Under the pieces are notes generated by a model. That model did no database searches. It was not told where the DNA came from and saw only the letters and a list, made by a program, of their open reading frames with translations. This document shows, piece after piece, positions 1 through 6,582 of a stretch of DNA of 6,634 bases (positions within the stretch are counted from its first letter, which is position 1; each line of letters opens with the position of its first letter). A program made the translations under genes and the position numbers. Source of the DNA: Oscillospiraceae bacterium (lineage in GTDB: Bacteria; Bacillota; Clostridia; Oscillospirales; UBA929); NCBI GenBank assembly GCA_031271525.1, contig JAISVO010000005.1, positions 1 through 6,634 of the forward strand, in the 5' to 3' direction.

Positions 1-161
1 AAACGGTCACCGGCGTTTCTCCGCGCGCGAAAAAGCTTGCGGAGAAGAACGACATAGACCCGTCGCTGGCAGTCCCCACCGGCCCGAACGGAAGAATCAT
101 CGAGCGCGACGTGAGGCAGTTAACAGTGAACAACGAACGCGCCGGTTCCGCCGGTCATTGA
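1..161 (+). CDS. Dihydrolipoamide acyltransferase (E2), N-terminal-side fragment: peripheral subunit-binding domain, 5' truncated
   Basis: An open frame enters from the left edge (codons begin at position 3) and ends at TGA 159-161. It reads VSPRAKKLAEKNDIDPSLA, followed by a TGPNGRIIERDV segment. This matches the small peripheral subunit-binding domain of 2-oxo acid dehydrogenase E2 proteins, about 35 residues with a conserved SPRAxKLA helix and a TGPxGRIxxxDV loop, which docks E1 and/or E3 onto the E2 core. The lipoyl domain or domains that should precede it lie outside the window. After RDVRQLTV (about position 128) the frame loses E2 character and stops, while the next frame carries an Ala/Pro-rich linker leading into the catalytic domain. 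I therefore read this as the front part of the same E2 gene as 238-873, separated by an indel or a real frameshift mutation. The domain call is firm; whether the gene is intact in the organism is open. Confidence 0.8.
   Translation, partial: TVTGVSPRAKKLAEKNDIDPSLAVPTGPNGRIIERDVRQLTVNNERAGSAGH
123..161 (+). other. Apparent +1 frameshift junction within the E2 gene
   Basis: The subunit-binding domain is read in the frame of position 3, and the catalytic domain in the frame of position 1. The position-1 frame is blocked upstream by TGA 127-129, and the position-3 frame is blocked downstream by TGA 159-161, so the crossover must lie between about 123 and 161. From 130 the position-1 frame reads TTNAPVPPVIEKAVKPP, a Pro/Ala-rich linker typical between E2 domains. 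The competing frame reads NNERAGSAGH, which is less linker-like. Removing one A from the AA at 129-130 would join the frames cleanly as LTV-TTNAPVPP. This could be a one-base sequencing or assembly insertion, a genuine inactivating mutation, or recoding. Confidence 0.7.
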
Positions 162-237
162 AAAGGCGGTAAAGCCGCCGATAGCCGCCTATCAAGACAA
201 AGTCCTGCCCGCCATCCGCAAGACGATCGCGAAGACG

Positions 238-873
238 ATGACCGCCTCGCTGCGCAACGCGGCGCAGCTCACACATACGGCGTCGTTCGACGCCGCCAAC
301 ATATTGGAATACCGCAAGCTGCTGAAGAATACTCCCGAATACTCCGGCGTCACCCTGACGGATATGGTCCTGTACGCCGTCACCCGGACGCTTCCGGCAT
401 TCCCCGCGCTGAACGCGTGGCTGATGGAGGGGGACGTGCTGCGCACGTTCAATGATGTCAGCCTCGCCTGCGCGGTGGACACCGAGCGGGGTCTGATGGT
501 GCCGGTGATCAACAACGCGTCGGGCAAATCCCTGCTGGAACTCTCCCGGGAGTTAAAGACCCTCGCGGAAGGGTGCCGGAACGGCACGATAAGCCCGGAC
601 CTGCTCACCGGGGGAAGCTTCACCGTCAGCAATTTGGGGCAGTACGGCGTCGAGAGCTTCACCCCGATCCTGAACCCGCCGCAGACGGGCATTTTGGGCG
701 TCTGCGGAATCACCCAGCGTGTGCGGATTACGGGCGGGCAGCTCGCCGCCTACCCCGCCATGCCGCTGTCGCTGACCTACGACCACCGCGCGCTGGACGG
801 CGCCCCGGCATCCAAGTTCCTGCAAACCCTCTGCAAGAATCTAGAAACTTTCACGACACTTTTGGCGGGGTGA
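238..873 (+). CDS. Dihydrolipoamide acyltransferase (E2), catalytic domain
   Basis: E2 transfers the acyl group from E1-reduced lipoate to CoA and forms the core of the complex. The segment is a full 2-oxoacid dehydrogenase acyltransferase domain. It carries the family's VLPAIRKTIAKTM entry just upstream (202-240), AQLTH, a TVSNLGQYGV segment (about residues 127-136), NPPQTGILGV, and the active-site motif DHRALDG (residues 182-188, catalytic His183). The ATG at 238 is only the first start codon available after the in-frame stop at 127-129. Homology extends upstream through an Ala/Pro linker from about 130, and there is no good Shine-Dalgarno before 238. The natural start is therefore almost certainly far upstream, in the fragment carrying the subunit-binding domain. 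Four bases separate its stop from the E3 start. All visible catalytic residues are intact, which argues against long-standing decay. The acyl substrate (acetyl, branched-chain or other) cannot be told from this domain. Confidence 0.9.
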   Translation: MTASLRNAAQLTHTASFDAANILEYRKLLKNTPEYSGVTLTDMVLYAVTRTLPAFPALNAWLMEGDVLRTFNDVSLACAVDTERGLMVPVINNASGKSLLELSRELKTLAEGCRNGTISPDLLTGGSFTVSNLGQYGVESFTPILNPPQTGILGVCGITQRVRITGGQLAAYPAMPLSLTYDHRALDGAPASKFLQTLCKNLETFTTLLAG

Positions 874-875
874 GG
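867..875 (+). promoter_or_regulatory. Ribosome binding site for the E3 gene
   Basis: GGGGTGAGG spans the end of the E2 gene and includes its TGA stop (871-873). The GGTGA at 869-873 fits the 3' part of the AGGAGGTGA consensus, with 4 bases to the ATG at 878. This supports 878 as the start and suggests that E3 translation is coupled to termination of E2. Confidence 0.55.
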
Positions 876-877
876 AC

Positions 878-2140
878 ATGACGGATCTGATCATCATCGG
901 CGGGGGACCCGCCGGATACCACGCGGCGGAGTTGGCGGCGAACGCGGGGTTGTCAACCGTGCTGTTTGAGAAGCGGAGCCTTGGCGGCGTCTGCCTGAAC
1001 GAAGGGTGCATCCCGAGCAAGGCGTTGCTGTACTCGGCAAAGCTCTACGACCAAGCCAGAACCTCGAAGAAATACGGCGTGACCTGCGAGAATCCCGCGC
1101 TGGACTACGCCGCCGCCGTCAAGCGGAAGGACAAGGTCGTCAGGAAGCTGGTCGCGGGGATCGAGCAGTCGCTGAAGAAAGCCGGCGCAGAGATTATCCG
1201 CGAAGCCGCCGTGATCGAGGGACGTTCCGGGGACGGTTTCTCCGTCAGCGGACGCCAAGCAAAGTATCTGCTCATCTGCTCCGGCTCCGAACCGGTGCTG
1301 CCTCCGATCAAGGGGATCGAAACCGCCCTGACCAACCGGGAAATCCTCGCGCTCACCGAAATCCCGGAGACGCTGAACATCATCGGCGGCGGGGTGATCG
1401 GGTTGGAGATGGCGAGTCTGTTCAACTCTGCGGGCAGCAAGGTCACGGTTTATGAAATGCTCGATAAGATCGCCGGGCCGTTTGACAGAGAAATCTCGGA
1501 CATGCTGCAAAAGCAATACGAGAAGAAGGGCGTAACCTTCAAGCTGAACACCCAAGTTGCCGAGATCACCGGCGCGACGCTGGTCAGCGCGGGGCGCAGA
1601 CCAAACGCGAAAGGTTTTGGCTTGGAGAATATCGGCTTGGACACAGTCACGACGGACGAGCGGATGAAGACCGCCGTCCCGAACGTCTACGCGGCGGGCG
1701 ACGTCAACGGCAAGTCGATGCTGGCGCACACCGCCAACCGCGCAGCCGAGGTCGCGCTCAACAACACCTTGGGCAAGAAGGACGCCATGGAGTATAACGC
1801 CATCCCCTCGGTCATCTACACCAACCCGGAGGCGGCTTGCATAGGCGAGACGCTTGAAAGCGCGAGAAGCAAGGGGATAGACGCAAGCGAAACCAAGCTG
1901 CCGATGCAGTATTCCGGGCGGTTCATGGCGGAAAACGAGGGCGGCGAAGGGATTATCAAGCTCGTATGGCGCAAAGACCGCCTGATCGGGGCGCATATGC
2001 TGGGCAATCCCTGTTCGGAGATCATCCCGGCCCTTTCACCGATCCTGCACCGCGAGATGAGCTTGGAGCAGATCAAGAAGCTCGTCTTCCCCCACCCCAC
2101 CGTGGCGGAGATCATAAAGGAGGCCGTTTTCCATGCCTAA
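878..2140 (+). CDS. lpdA: Dihydrolipoamide dehydrogenase (E3), unusually short
   Basis: This FAD enzyme reoxidises the dihydrolipoyl arm of E2 and passes electrons to NAD+. In order it shows the FAD-binding GGGPAG (residues 8-13) with Glu31 for the ribose, and the redox disulfide Cys39/Cys44 in GGVCLNEGCIPSK. Then come ICSGSEP (about 133-139, where the family usually has IATGS), the NAD-binding GGGVIG (170-175), AGD with Asp275, and the C-terminal HPTVAE base pair His406/Glu411. At 420 residues it is about 40-50 shorter than typical E3s of about 460-475. Most of the loss is at residues 230-235, where the text jumps from QVAEITG to ATLVSAGRRPN and skips the beta-meander normally found in the NAD domain. 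The reading frame is continuous and no catalytic residue is lost. The start is set by the GGTGA-type RBS. The stop codon overlaps the E1 start by 8 bases. Related flavoprotein disulfide reductases are less likely, given the E1/E2 neighbours. Confidence 0.93.
   Translation: MTDLIIIGGGPAGYHAAELAANAGLSTVLFEKRSLGGVCLNEGCIPSKALLYSAKLYDQARTSKKYGVTCENPALDYAAAVKRKDKVVRKLVAGIEQSLKKAGAEIIREAAVIEGRSGDGFSVSGRQAKYLLICSGSEPVLPPIKGIETALTNREILALTEIPETLNIIGGGVIGLEMASLFNSAGSKVTVYEMLDKIAGPFDREISDMLQKQYEKKGVTFKLNTQVAEITGATLVSAGRRPNAKGFGLENIGLDTVTTDERMKTAVPNVYAAGDVNGKSMLAHTANRAAEVALNNTLGKKDAMEYNAIPSVIYTNPEAACIGETLESARSKGIDASETKLPMQYSGRFMAENEGGEGIIKLVWRKDRLIGAHMLGNPCSEIIPALSPILHREMSLEQIKKLVFPHPTVAEIIKEAVFHA
2116..2123 (+). 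promoter_or_regulatory. Strong ribosome binding site for the E1 gene
   Basis: AAAGGAGG is a near-perfect Shine-Dalgarno sequence, 9 bases before the ATG at 2133, and lies inside the last codons of the E3 gene. It fixes the E1 start and is the best RBS in the window, which may mean that E1 is made at higher levels than its neighbours. Confidence 0.8.
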
Positions 2141-4574
2141 GAGCCAGTTTGTCGACCCGGCGAAAGCCAGAGAGAAAGGCACCCTCTCTTTTACCGACAT
2201 CCCGCTGAACGCCTACCAAAAACCCTTTGCCGAATCCGCAAAGGACTATACCCAAGCGGACCTGCTCGGCATCTTCCACGATATGCGGACGATCCGCGAG
2301 TTCGAGGGTATGCTGTACTCGGTGCGCACAACAAAGCAATACAACGGCGTGGAGTATGTCTACACCGGCCCCGCCCACCTGTACAGCGGTCAGGAAGCGG
2401 CGGCGGTCGGGATGGCGTATACCTTAGACGAGCATGATGTGATCTTCGGCTCCCACCGGAGCCACGGCGAGGTGCTGGCTAAGGGCTTCGCCGCGATCAA
2501 GCAGCTGGACGAGCGTACCCTCTACGAGATCATGAAGGGCTTTCTGGACGGCGCGACGCTCGCCCCGGTGGAGGCGTTGAACAAGACCGGCGACATCAAG
2601 GACCTCGCCGCCGACTTCCTGCTGTACGGCTTCATGACCGAGCTGTTCGGGCGGGAGAACGGGTTTACCCGGGGCTTAGGCAACTCGATGCATGTATTCT
2701 TTACGCCGTTCGGCATCTACCCGAACAACGCGATCGTAGGCGGCTCGGCGGGTATAGCGGCGGGCGCGGGGCTGTACAAGCGGGTCAACAATAAACCCGG
2801 GTTAGTCGTCTGCAATATCGGGGACGCCTCCCTTGGATGCGGCCCCGTCTGGGAGGCGCTGAACTTCGCGGCCCAAGACCAGTTCAACAAGCTTTGGGAC
2901 GCGGAGCACAGCGGCGGCCTGCCGGTGATCTTCAACTTCTTAAACAACCACTACGGCATGGGCGGGCAGACCTCCGGCGAGACGATGGCGTACGTCGTCC
3001 TCGCCCGGGTCGGCGCGGGCATCTCCCCCACCCAACTCCACGCGGAGCGGATAGACGGCTACAACGTCTTTGCCGTGATCGACGCGTTCGAGCGCAAGCG
3101 GAAGATCATCGAGGAACGCCGCGGCCCGGTGCTGCTGGACACGGTCACCTACCGCTATGTCGGGCACTCCGCGACGGACGCCTCCACCTACCGCACGAAG
3201 GAAGAGATCGAGGCGTGGCAGGAGGCGGACCCGCTCAAGACCTTCCGGGAACACCTGCCGAACGAGTGCGACGGGATCGAAACCGAGATCCGCGAACGGA
3301 TCACCAAGATTATGAAGCTTGCGATCGAAGCCCCAAGGATGGACTTGGTGAAGAACCCGGACAGCGTGCGCCGATACATGTTTTCTAACAAACGCGTTGA
3401 ACGGATGGACGAACGTACACCCGAAGCCCTTACGTCTAAAGATGACAACAGCCGCCTGCAAAAACTGAAGGCCAAGAGCCGTTTCGCGCTGGACAGCGAC
3501 GGCAAGCAGTTCTCCAAACTGAAGCAGTTCAACATCCGGGACGCGCTGTTTGAGGCGATCATCGGCAAATTCTACGAGGACCCCACCCTAATCGCGTTCG
3601 GGGAGGACAACCGGGACTGGGGCGGCGCGTTCGGCGTTTACGGCGGACTTACCGAATCGCTGCCCTACCACCGCTTCTTCAACAGCCCGATCTCGGAGGG
3701 GACGATCGTCGCGGCGTCGGTGGGCTACGCCCTCTGCGGCGGGCGGGCGATCCCCGAGCTGATGTACTGCGATTTCTTAGGGCGCGCGGGGGACGAGGTC
3801 TTCAACCAACTCTCCAAGTGGCAGGCAATGAGCGCCGGAGCGCTGACGATGCCGGTGGTTCTGCGGGTGTCGGTGGGCAGCAAGTACGGCGCGCAGCACG
3901 CGCAGGACTGGACGAGTCTTGTCACTCACATCCCCGGCTTGAAGGTGGTCTTCCCCGCGACCCCGTACGACGCGAAGGGCCTGATGACCGCCGCGCTGAA
4001 CGGGAGCGACCCGGTGGTCTTCTTCGAGAGCCAGAAGCTGTACGACACCGGGGAAATGTTCCACAAGGGCGGCGTGCCGGAAGAGCCGTACGAAATCCCC
4101 CTCGGCGAGCCGGACGTCAAACGCGCCGGCAGCGACGTCACCATTCTGACGGTAGGCGCCTCGCTGTATGTGGGCTTGGAAGCGGCCGACATGCTGAAAG
4201 AACTGCACAGCCTGTCCGCCGAGGTAATCGACGCGCGGAGCCTTGTGCCGTTCAACTACGAGAAGGTAGCCGAGTCGGTAAAGAAGACAGGCAGGGTCGT
4301 CCTTGTGTCCGACGCCTGCGAGCGCGGGGCGCATGTCAATGACCTCGCGCGGAATATAACCGAGCTGTGCTTTGACTACTTGGACGCGCCGCCCGTAGTG
4401 GTGGCCGCGCCGAATGTCATCTGCCCCTGCCCCGAGCTGGAGGAGTATTACTATCCGCAGGCGAGCTGGATCCTCGACGCGATCCATGAGAAGATCCTGC
4501 CGCTGTCCGGACACACCCCCGTGATGAACTACACCGACGGGGAGAAACTGCGGAGGGAGAGACTGGGGATATGA
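2133..4574 (+). CDS. Thiamine-diphosphate 2-oxo acid dehydrogenase E1, alpha and beta subunits fused
   Basis: E1 decarboxylates a 2-oxo acid on thiamine diphosphate and transfers the acyl group to the lipoyl arm of E2. At 813 residues it equals an alpha plus a beta subunit. The alpha half (about 1-400) has HLYSGQEAAAVG, SHRSHGE (107-113), the ThDP/Mg2+ motif from GDAS (230-233) to NN (271-272), and YVGHSATD (342-349), matching the family's active-site loop. A charged linker (about 405-460) leads to the beta half (about 466-813), which has an FGEDN motif, NSPISEG with the cofactor-activating Glu522, and the conserved C-terminal LEEYYYPQ. The GD-to-NN spacing is about 40 residues, longer than the usual 30 or so, because of an insert around DQFNKLWDAEHSGG (249-262). 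It overlaps the E3 gene by 8 bases and sorE by 4. Pyruvate, acetoin or branched-chain 2-oxo acids are all possible. The neighbouring sugar-phosphate enzymes hint at a carbohydrate-derived 2-oxo acid, but this is inference. Confidence 0.9.
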   Translation: MPKSQFVDPAKAREKGTLSFTDIPLNAYQKPFAESAKDYTQADLLGIFHDMRTIREFEGMLYSVRTTKQYNGVEYVYTGPAHLYSGQEAAAVGMAYTLDEHDVIFGSHRSHGEVLAKGFAAIKQLDERTLYEIMKGFLDGATLAPVEALNKTGDIKDLAADFLLYGFMTELFGRENGFTRGLGNSMHVFFTPFGIYPNNAIVGGSAGIAAGAGLYKRVNNKPGLVVCNIGDASLGCGPVWEALNFAAQDQFNKLWDAEHSGGLPVIFNFLNNHYGMGGQTSGETMAYVVLARVGAGISPTQLHAERIDGYNVFAVIDAFERKRKIIEERRGPVLLDTVTYRYVGHSATDASTYRTKEEIEAWQEADPLKTFREHLPNECDGIETEIRERITKIMKLAIEAPRMDLVKNPDSVRRYMFSNKRVERMDERTPEALTSKDDNSRLQKLKAKSRFALDSDGKQFSKLKQFNIRDALFEAIIGKFYEDPTLIAFGEDNRDWGGAFGVYGGLTESLPYHRFFNSPISEGTIVAASVGYALCGGRAIPELMYCDFLGRAGDEVFNQLSKWQAMSAGALTMPVVLRVSVGSKYGAQHAQDWTSLVTHIPGLKVVFPATPYDAKGLMTAALNGSDPVVFFESQKLYDTGEMFHKGGVPEEPYEIPLGEPDVKRAGSDVTILTVGASLYVGLEAADMLKELHSLSAEVIDARSLVPFNYEKVAESVKKTGRVVLVSDACERGAHVNDLARNITELCFDYLDAPPVVVAAPNVICPCPELEEYYYPQASWILDAIHEKILPLSGHTPVMNYTDGEKLRRERLGI
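4552..4568 (+). promoter_or_regulatory. Purine-rich ribosome binding region for the sorE-like gene
   Basis: GGAGGGAGA at 4552-4560 is 10-14 bases from the ATG at 4571, and a second G-run, GGGG at 4565-4568, lies nearer. Spacing is loose, but the start also overlaps the E1 stop as ATGA (4571-4574), so reinitiation by ribosomes finishing E1 is likely. Confidence 0.45.
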
Positions 4575-5821
4575 AGACGACGGCGGTTCGCTTATACGGC
4601 AAGGACGATTTGCGGCTTGAGACGTTTGAGCTTCCCCCGATCAAAGGCGACGAAATCCTCGCCAAGATCGTGTCGGACAGCATCTGCATGTCCTCATACA
4701 AGGCCGCGAAACAGGGCGCGGACCACAAGCGGGTGCCGAACGACGTGGCGGACAACCCGGTGATCCTCGGGCACGAGTTCTGCGGGGAGCTTGTAGAGGT
4801 GGGGGCGAAATGGCAGGCTCTGTTCAAGCCGGGCGACAAGTTCTCGATCCAGCCCGCGATCAACGAGCCGGGCAACGTCTACGCCGCTCCGGGCTACAGC
4901 TTCCCCTATATCGGCGGCAACGCGACGTACATCGTCATCCCCGCGATTGTGATGGAGAAGGGCTGCCTGCTGCCGTTTGACGGCAAGGCGTTCTACCACG
5001 GTTCGCTGGCCGAGCCGATGAGTTGCATCGTGGGCGGCTTCCGCGTCAACTACCACACGAGCGCCGGAAGCTATGTCCATGAGATGGGGATCAAACAAGG
5101 CGGGAAGATGGCGCTGCTCGCCGGAGCCGGACCGATGGGTCTCGGCGCGGTGGACTACGCCATCCACAGCGAACGCCGCCCGTCCCTGCTGGCGGTGACC
5201 GACATCGACGAGGCGCGGTTAATGCGGGCCAAAGCGCTGTACCCGCCCGAAGAGGCGAAGAAACACGGCGTGGAACTGCTCTACCTGAAAGCGCCCACAA
5301 CAGACCGGCTCAAGGAACTGTCCCCCGGCGGCTACGACGACGTGTTCGTCTATGCCCCGGTGGCGGCAGTGGTGGAACAGGGGAGCGCGATCCTCGCCTA
5401 CGACGGCTGCCTGAACTTCTTCGCCGGACCCACCGACCCCGCTTTTTCAGCCAAGCTCAACTTCTACGATGTGCACTACAACGCCGCGCATATCGCGGGC
5501 AACAGCGGCGGCAACACCGACGACATGATGGAGTCACTCGCGCTGATGGCGGCGGGGGTGATCGACCCTTCCGCGATGGTCACCCACATCGGCGGCTTGG
5601 ACGCGGTGATCGGCGCGACGCTGAACCTGCCGTCCATCCCCGGCGGCAAGAAGCTGATCTACAACCACATTTCCATGCCGCTGACCGCGATTGCCGACTT
5701 CGCGGCGTTGGGAGAAGACGACCCGTTCTTTGCCGAACTGGCGCGTCTCACGGCGCAAAACGACGGTCTGTGGAACGCCGATTGCGAACGGTTTCTGCTC
5801 GAAAATGGGAGAGCGTTATGA
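4571..5821 (+). CDS. sorE: Zinc-dependent medium-chain dehydrogenase, L-sorbose-1-phosphate reductase-like (SorE)
   Basis: SorE reduces L-sorbose 1-phosphate to D-glucitol 6-phosphate, or runs in reverse, in the cytoplasm. The 416-residue protein has an N-terminal GroES-like domain with likely catalytic zinc ligands Cys39 and His68-Glu69 (GHEFCGELVEVG), plus Glu148 in SLAEPMSC. A Rossmann domain follows, with the nucleotide motif GAGPMG (185-190) and an acidic strand end, TDIDEAR. The four-cysteine structural zinc lobe of classical alcohol dehydrogenases is absent. Length and the motifs SICMSSYKA, GHEFCGE, SLAEPMSCIVG and SYVHEMGI fit my recollection of the SorE family (about 410 residues); this was not checked by alignment. 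The ATG overlaps the E1 stop and the TGA overlaps the next gene's ATG, so it is coupled on both sides. The SrlD-like neighbour supports the SorE assignment, because the two act in sequence. Another polyol or ketose-phosphate dehydrogenase is the main alternative. Confidence 0.75.
   Translation: MKTTAVRLYGKDDLRLETFELPPIKGDEILAKIVSDSICMSSYKAAKQGADHKRVPNDVADNPVILGHEFCGELVEVGAKWQALFKPGDKFSIQPAINEPGNVYAAPGYSFPYIGGNATYIVIPAIVMEKGCLLPFDGKAFYHGSLAEPMSCIVGGFRVNYHTSAGSYVHEMGIKQGGKMALLAGAGPMGLGAVDYAIHSERRPSLLAVTDIDEARLMRAKALYPPEEAKKHGVELLYLKAPTTDRLKELSPGGYDDVFVYAPVAAVVEQGSAILAYDGCLNFFAGPTDPAFSAKLNFYDVHYNAAHIAGNSGGNTDDMMESLALMAAGVIDPSAMVTHIGGLDAVIGATLNLPSIPGGKKLIYNHISMPLTAIADFAALGEDDPFFAELARLTAQNDGLWNADCERFLLENGRAL
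5807..5813 (+). promoter_or_regulatory. Ribosome binding site deciding the SDR start
   Basis: GGGAGAG sits 4 bases before the ATG at 5818. Together with the ATGA overlap it favours 5818 over the in-frame upstream ATG at 5770, which would add a 16-residue extension with no family counterpart and a 52-base overlap with sorE. Confidence 0.55.
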
Positions 5822-6582
5822 GGCTGAAGGATAAAGTAGCCGTGATTACCGGCGGGGCGCAGGGTTTTGGCGCGGGCATCGCGGAGTGTATGGAAACTGA
5901 GGGCTGCACCTGCGTGATTGCCGACCTGAAGGGAGGCGTCATCACCGACGTCACCAATGAGCGCGATGTGGAGACCCTGTGCGACGCCGTGATGGAGCGA
6001 TACGGGCGGCTGGACATCTTTGTCGCGAACGCCGGCATCCTGAAAGCGGGCGGGCTGGACGAGATGAGCCTAAGTGATTTTGAATTAGTGACCAAGGTAA
6101 ACTATACCGCGTTTTTCCTCTGCGCCAAAGCCGCCGCGCGGGTGATGAAAACCCAGCGGGCGGCTCACCCGGAGCGTACGTTTGACATCATCCAGATAAA
6201 CTCGAAATCTGGTCTTGAAGGCTCGAACAAGAACTTTGCCTACGCGGGGGGCAAGTTCGGCGGGATCGGGCTGGTGCAGAGCTTCGCCAAGGAACTTGTG
6301 GGGTACGGCATAAAGGTCAACGCGATCTGTCCGGGCAATTACTTTGAAGGACCCCTGTGGAGCGACCCGGAACGGGGGCTGTTCACGCAGTACCTGAACG
6401 CGGGCAAGGTACCGGGGGCGAAAACCATCGGTGACGTAAAAAAGTTCTACGAGGACAAAGTGCCAATGCGGCGGGGCTGTGTCCCGCTTGACGTGGCGCG
6501 GGCGATCCTGTACTGCGTGGAGCAGGAATACGAAACCGGGCAGGCGATCCCGGTCACCGGCGGGCAGGTTATGCTGAAATGA
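5818..6582 (+). CDS. srlD: Short-chain dehydrogenase, sorbitol-6-phosphate 2-dehydrogenase-like
   Basis: SrlD/SorD oxidises D-glucitol 6-phosphate to D-fructose 6-phosphate with NAD+. The 254-residue protein is a classical SDR: the nucleotide motif TGGAQGFG (11-18), Asp36 at the end of strand 2 (NAD rather than NADP preference), NAG (71-73), Asn95, and the catalytic triad Ser129, Tyr142 and Lys146 in INSKSG and YAGGK. The segments QINSKSG, FGGIGLVQS, DKVPMRRGC and a C-terminal TGQAIPVTGGQVM closely resemble E. coli SrlD as I recall it, which makes this more specific than a generic SDR call. Between Asp36 and the following DVTNE only a few residues remain where relatives have about 20 more, so a helix and strand approach are trimmed. 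The start at 5818 makes an ATGA overlap with sorE, and the stop overlaps the PHP gene. It probably acts directly after the SorE-like enzyme. Confidence 0.8.
   Translation: MRLKDKVAVITGGAQGFGAGIAECMETEGCTCVIADLKGGVITDVTNERDVETLCDAVMERYGRLDIFVANAGILKAGGLDEMSLSDFELVTKVNYTAFFLCAKAAARVMKTQRAAHPERTFDIIQINSKSGLEGSNKNFAYAGGKFGGIGLVQSFAKELVGYGIKVNAICPGNYFEGPLWSDPERGLFTQYLNAGKVPGAKTIGDVKKFYEDKVPMRRGCVPLDVARAILYCVEQEYETGQAIPVTGGQVMLK

Noticed and set aside
218..239. Near-tandem repeat GCAAGACGATC / GCGAAGACGAT
   Set aside because: It encodes the conserved IRKTIAKTM segment at the entry of the E2 catalytic domain. The similarity follows from repeated Lys-Thr codons.
898..914. GC-rich inverted repeat (7-bp stem, 3-base loop) near the E3 start
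   Set aside because: It is created by the codons of the FAD-binding glycine motif, has no following T-run, and lies within the coding region, so it is not a terminator. A minor effect on translation cannot be excluded.
953..1996. Long minus-strand open frame opposite the E3 gene (347 codons)
   Set aside because: The plus strand there has complete E3 motifs in order. The antisense translation shows no recognisable domain, and long antisense frames are expected in GC-rich coding DNA.
3777..4514. Minus-strand open frame opposite the E1 beta half (245 codons)
   Set aside because: It is a shadow of the strongly conserved E1 beta sequence, with no motifs of its own and no RBS I could see.
2133..4574. 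Naming the E1 as acetoin dehydrogenase (acoAB) or pyruvate dehydrogenase (pdhAB)
   Set aside because: These E1 families share the visible motifs, and no residue I can point to decides the substrate. Context favours neither clearly, so no symbol is given.
5770..5817. Upstream in-frame ATG extending the SDR by 16 residues
   Set aside because: The extension lies inside the sorE coding region and has no family counterpart. The ATG at 5818 has an RBS and an ATGA overlap and starts right at the SDR fold.
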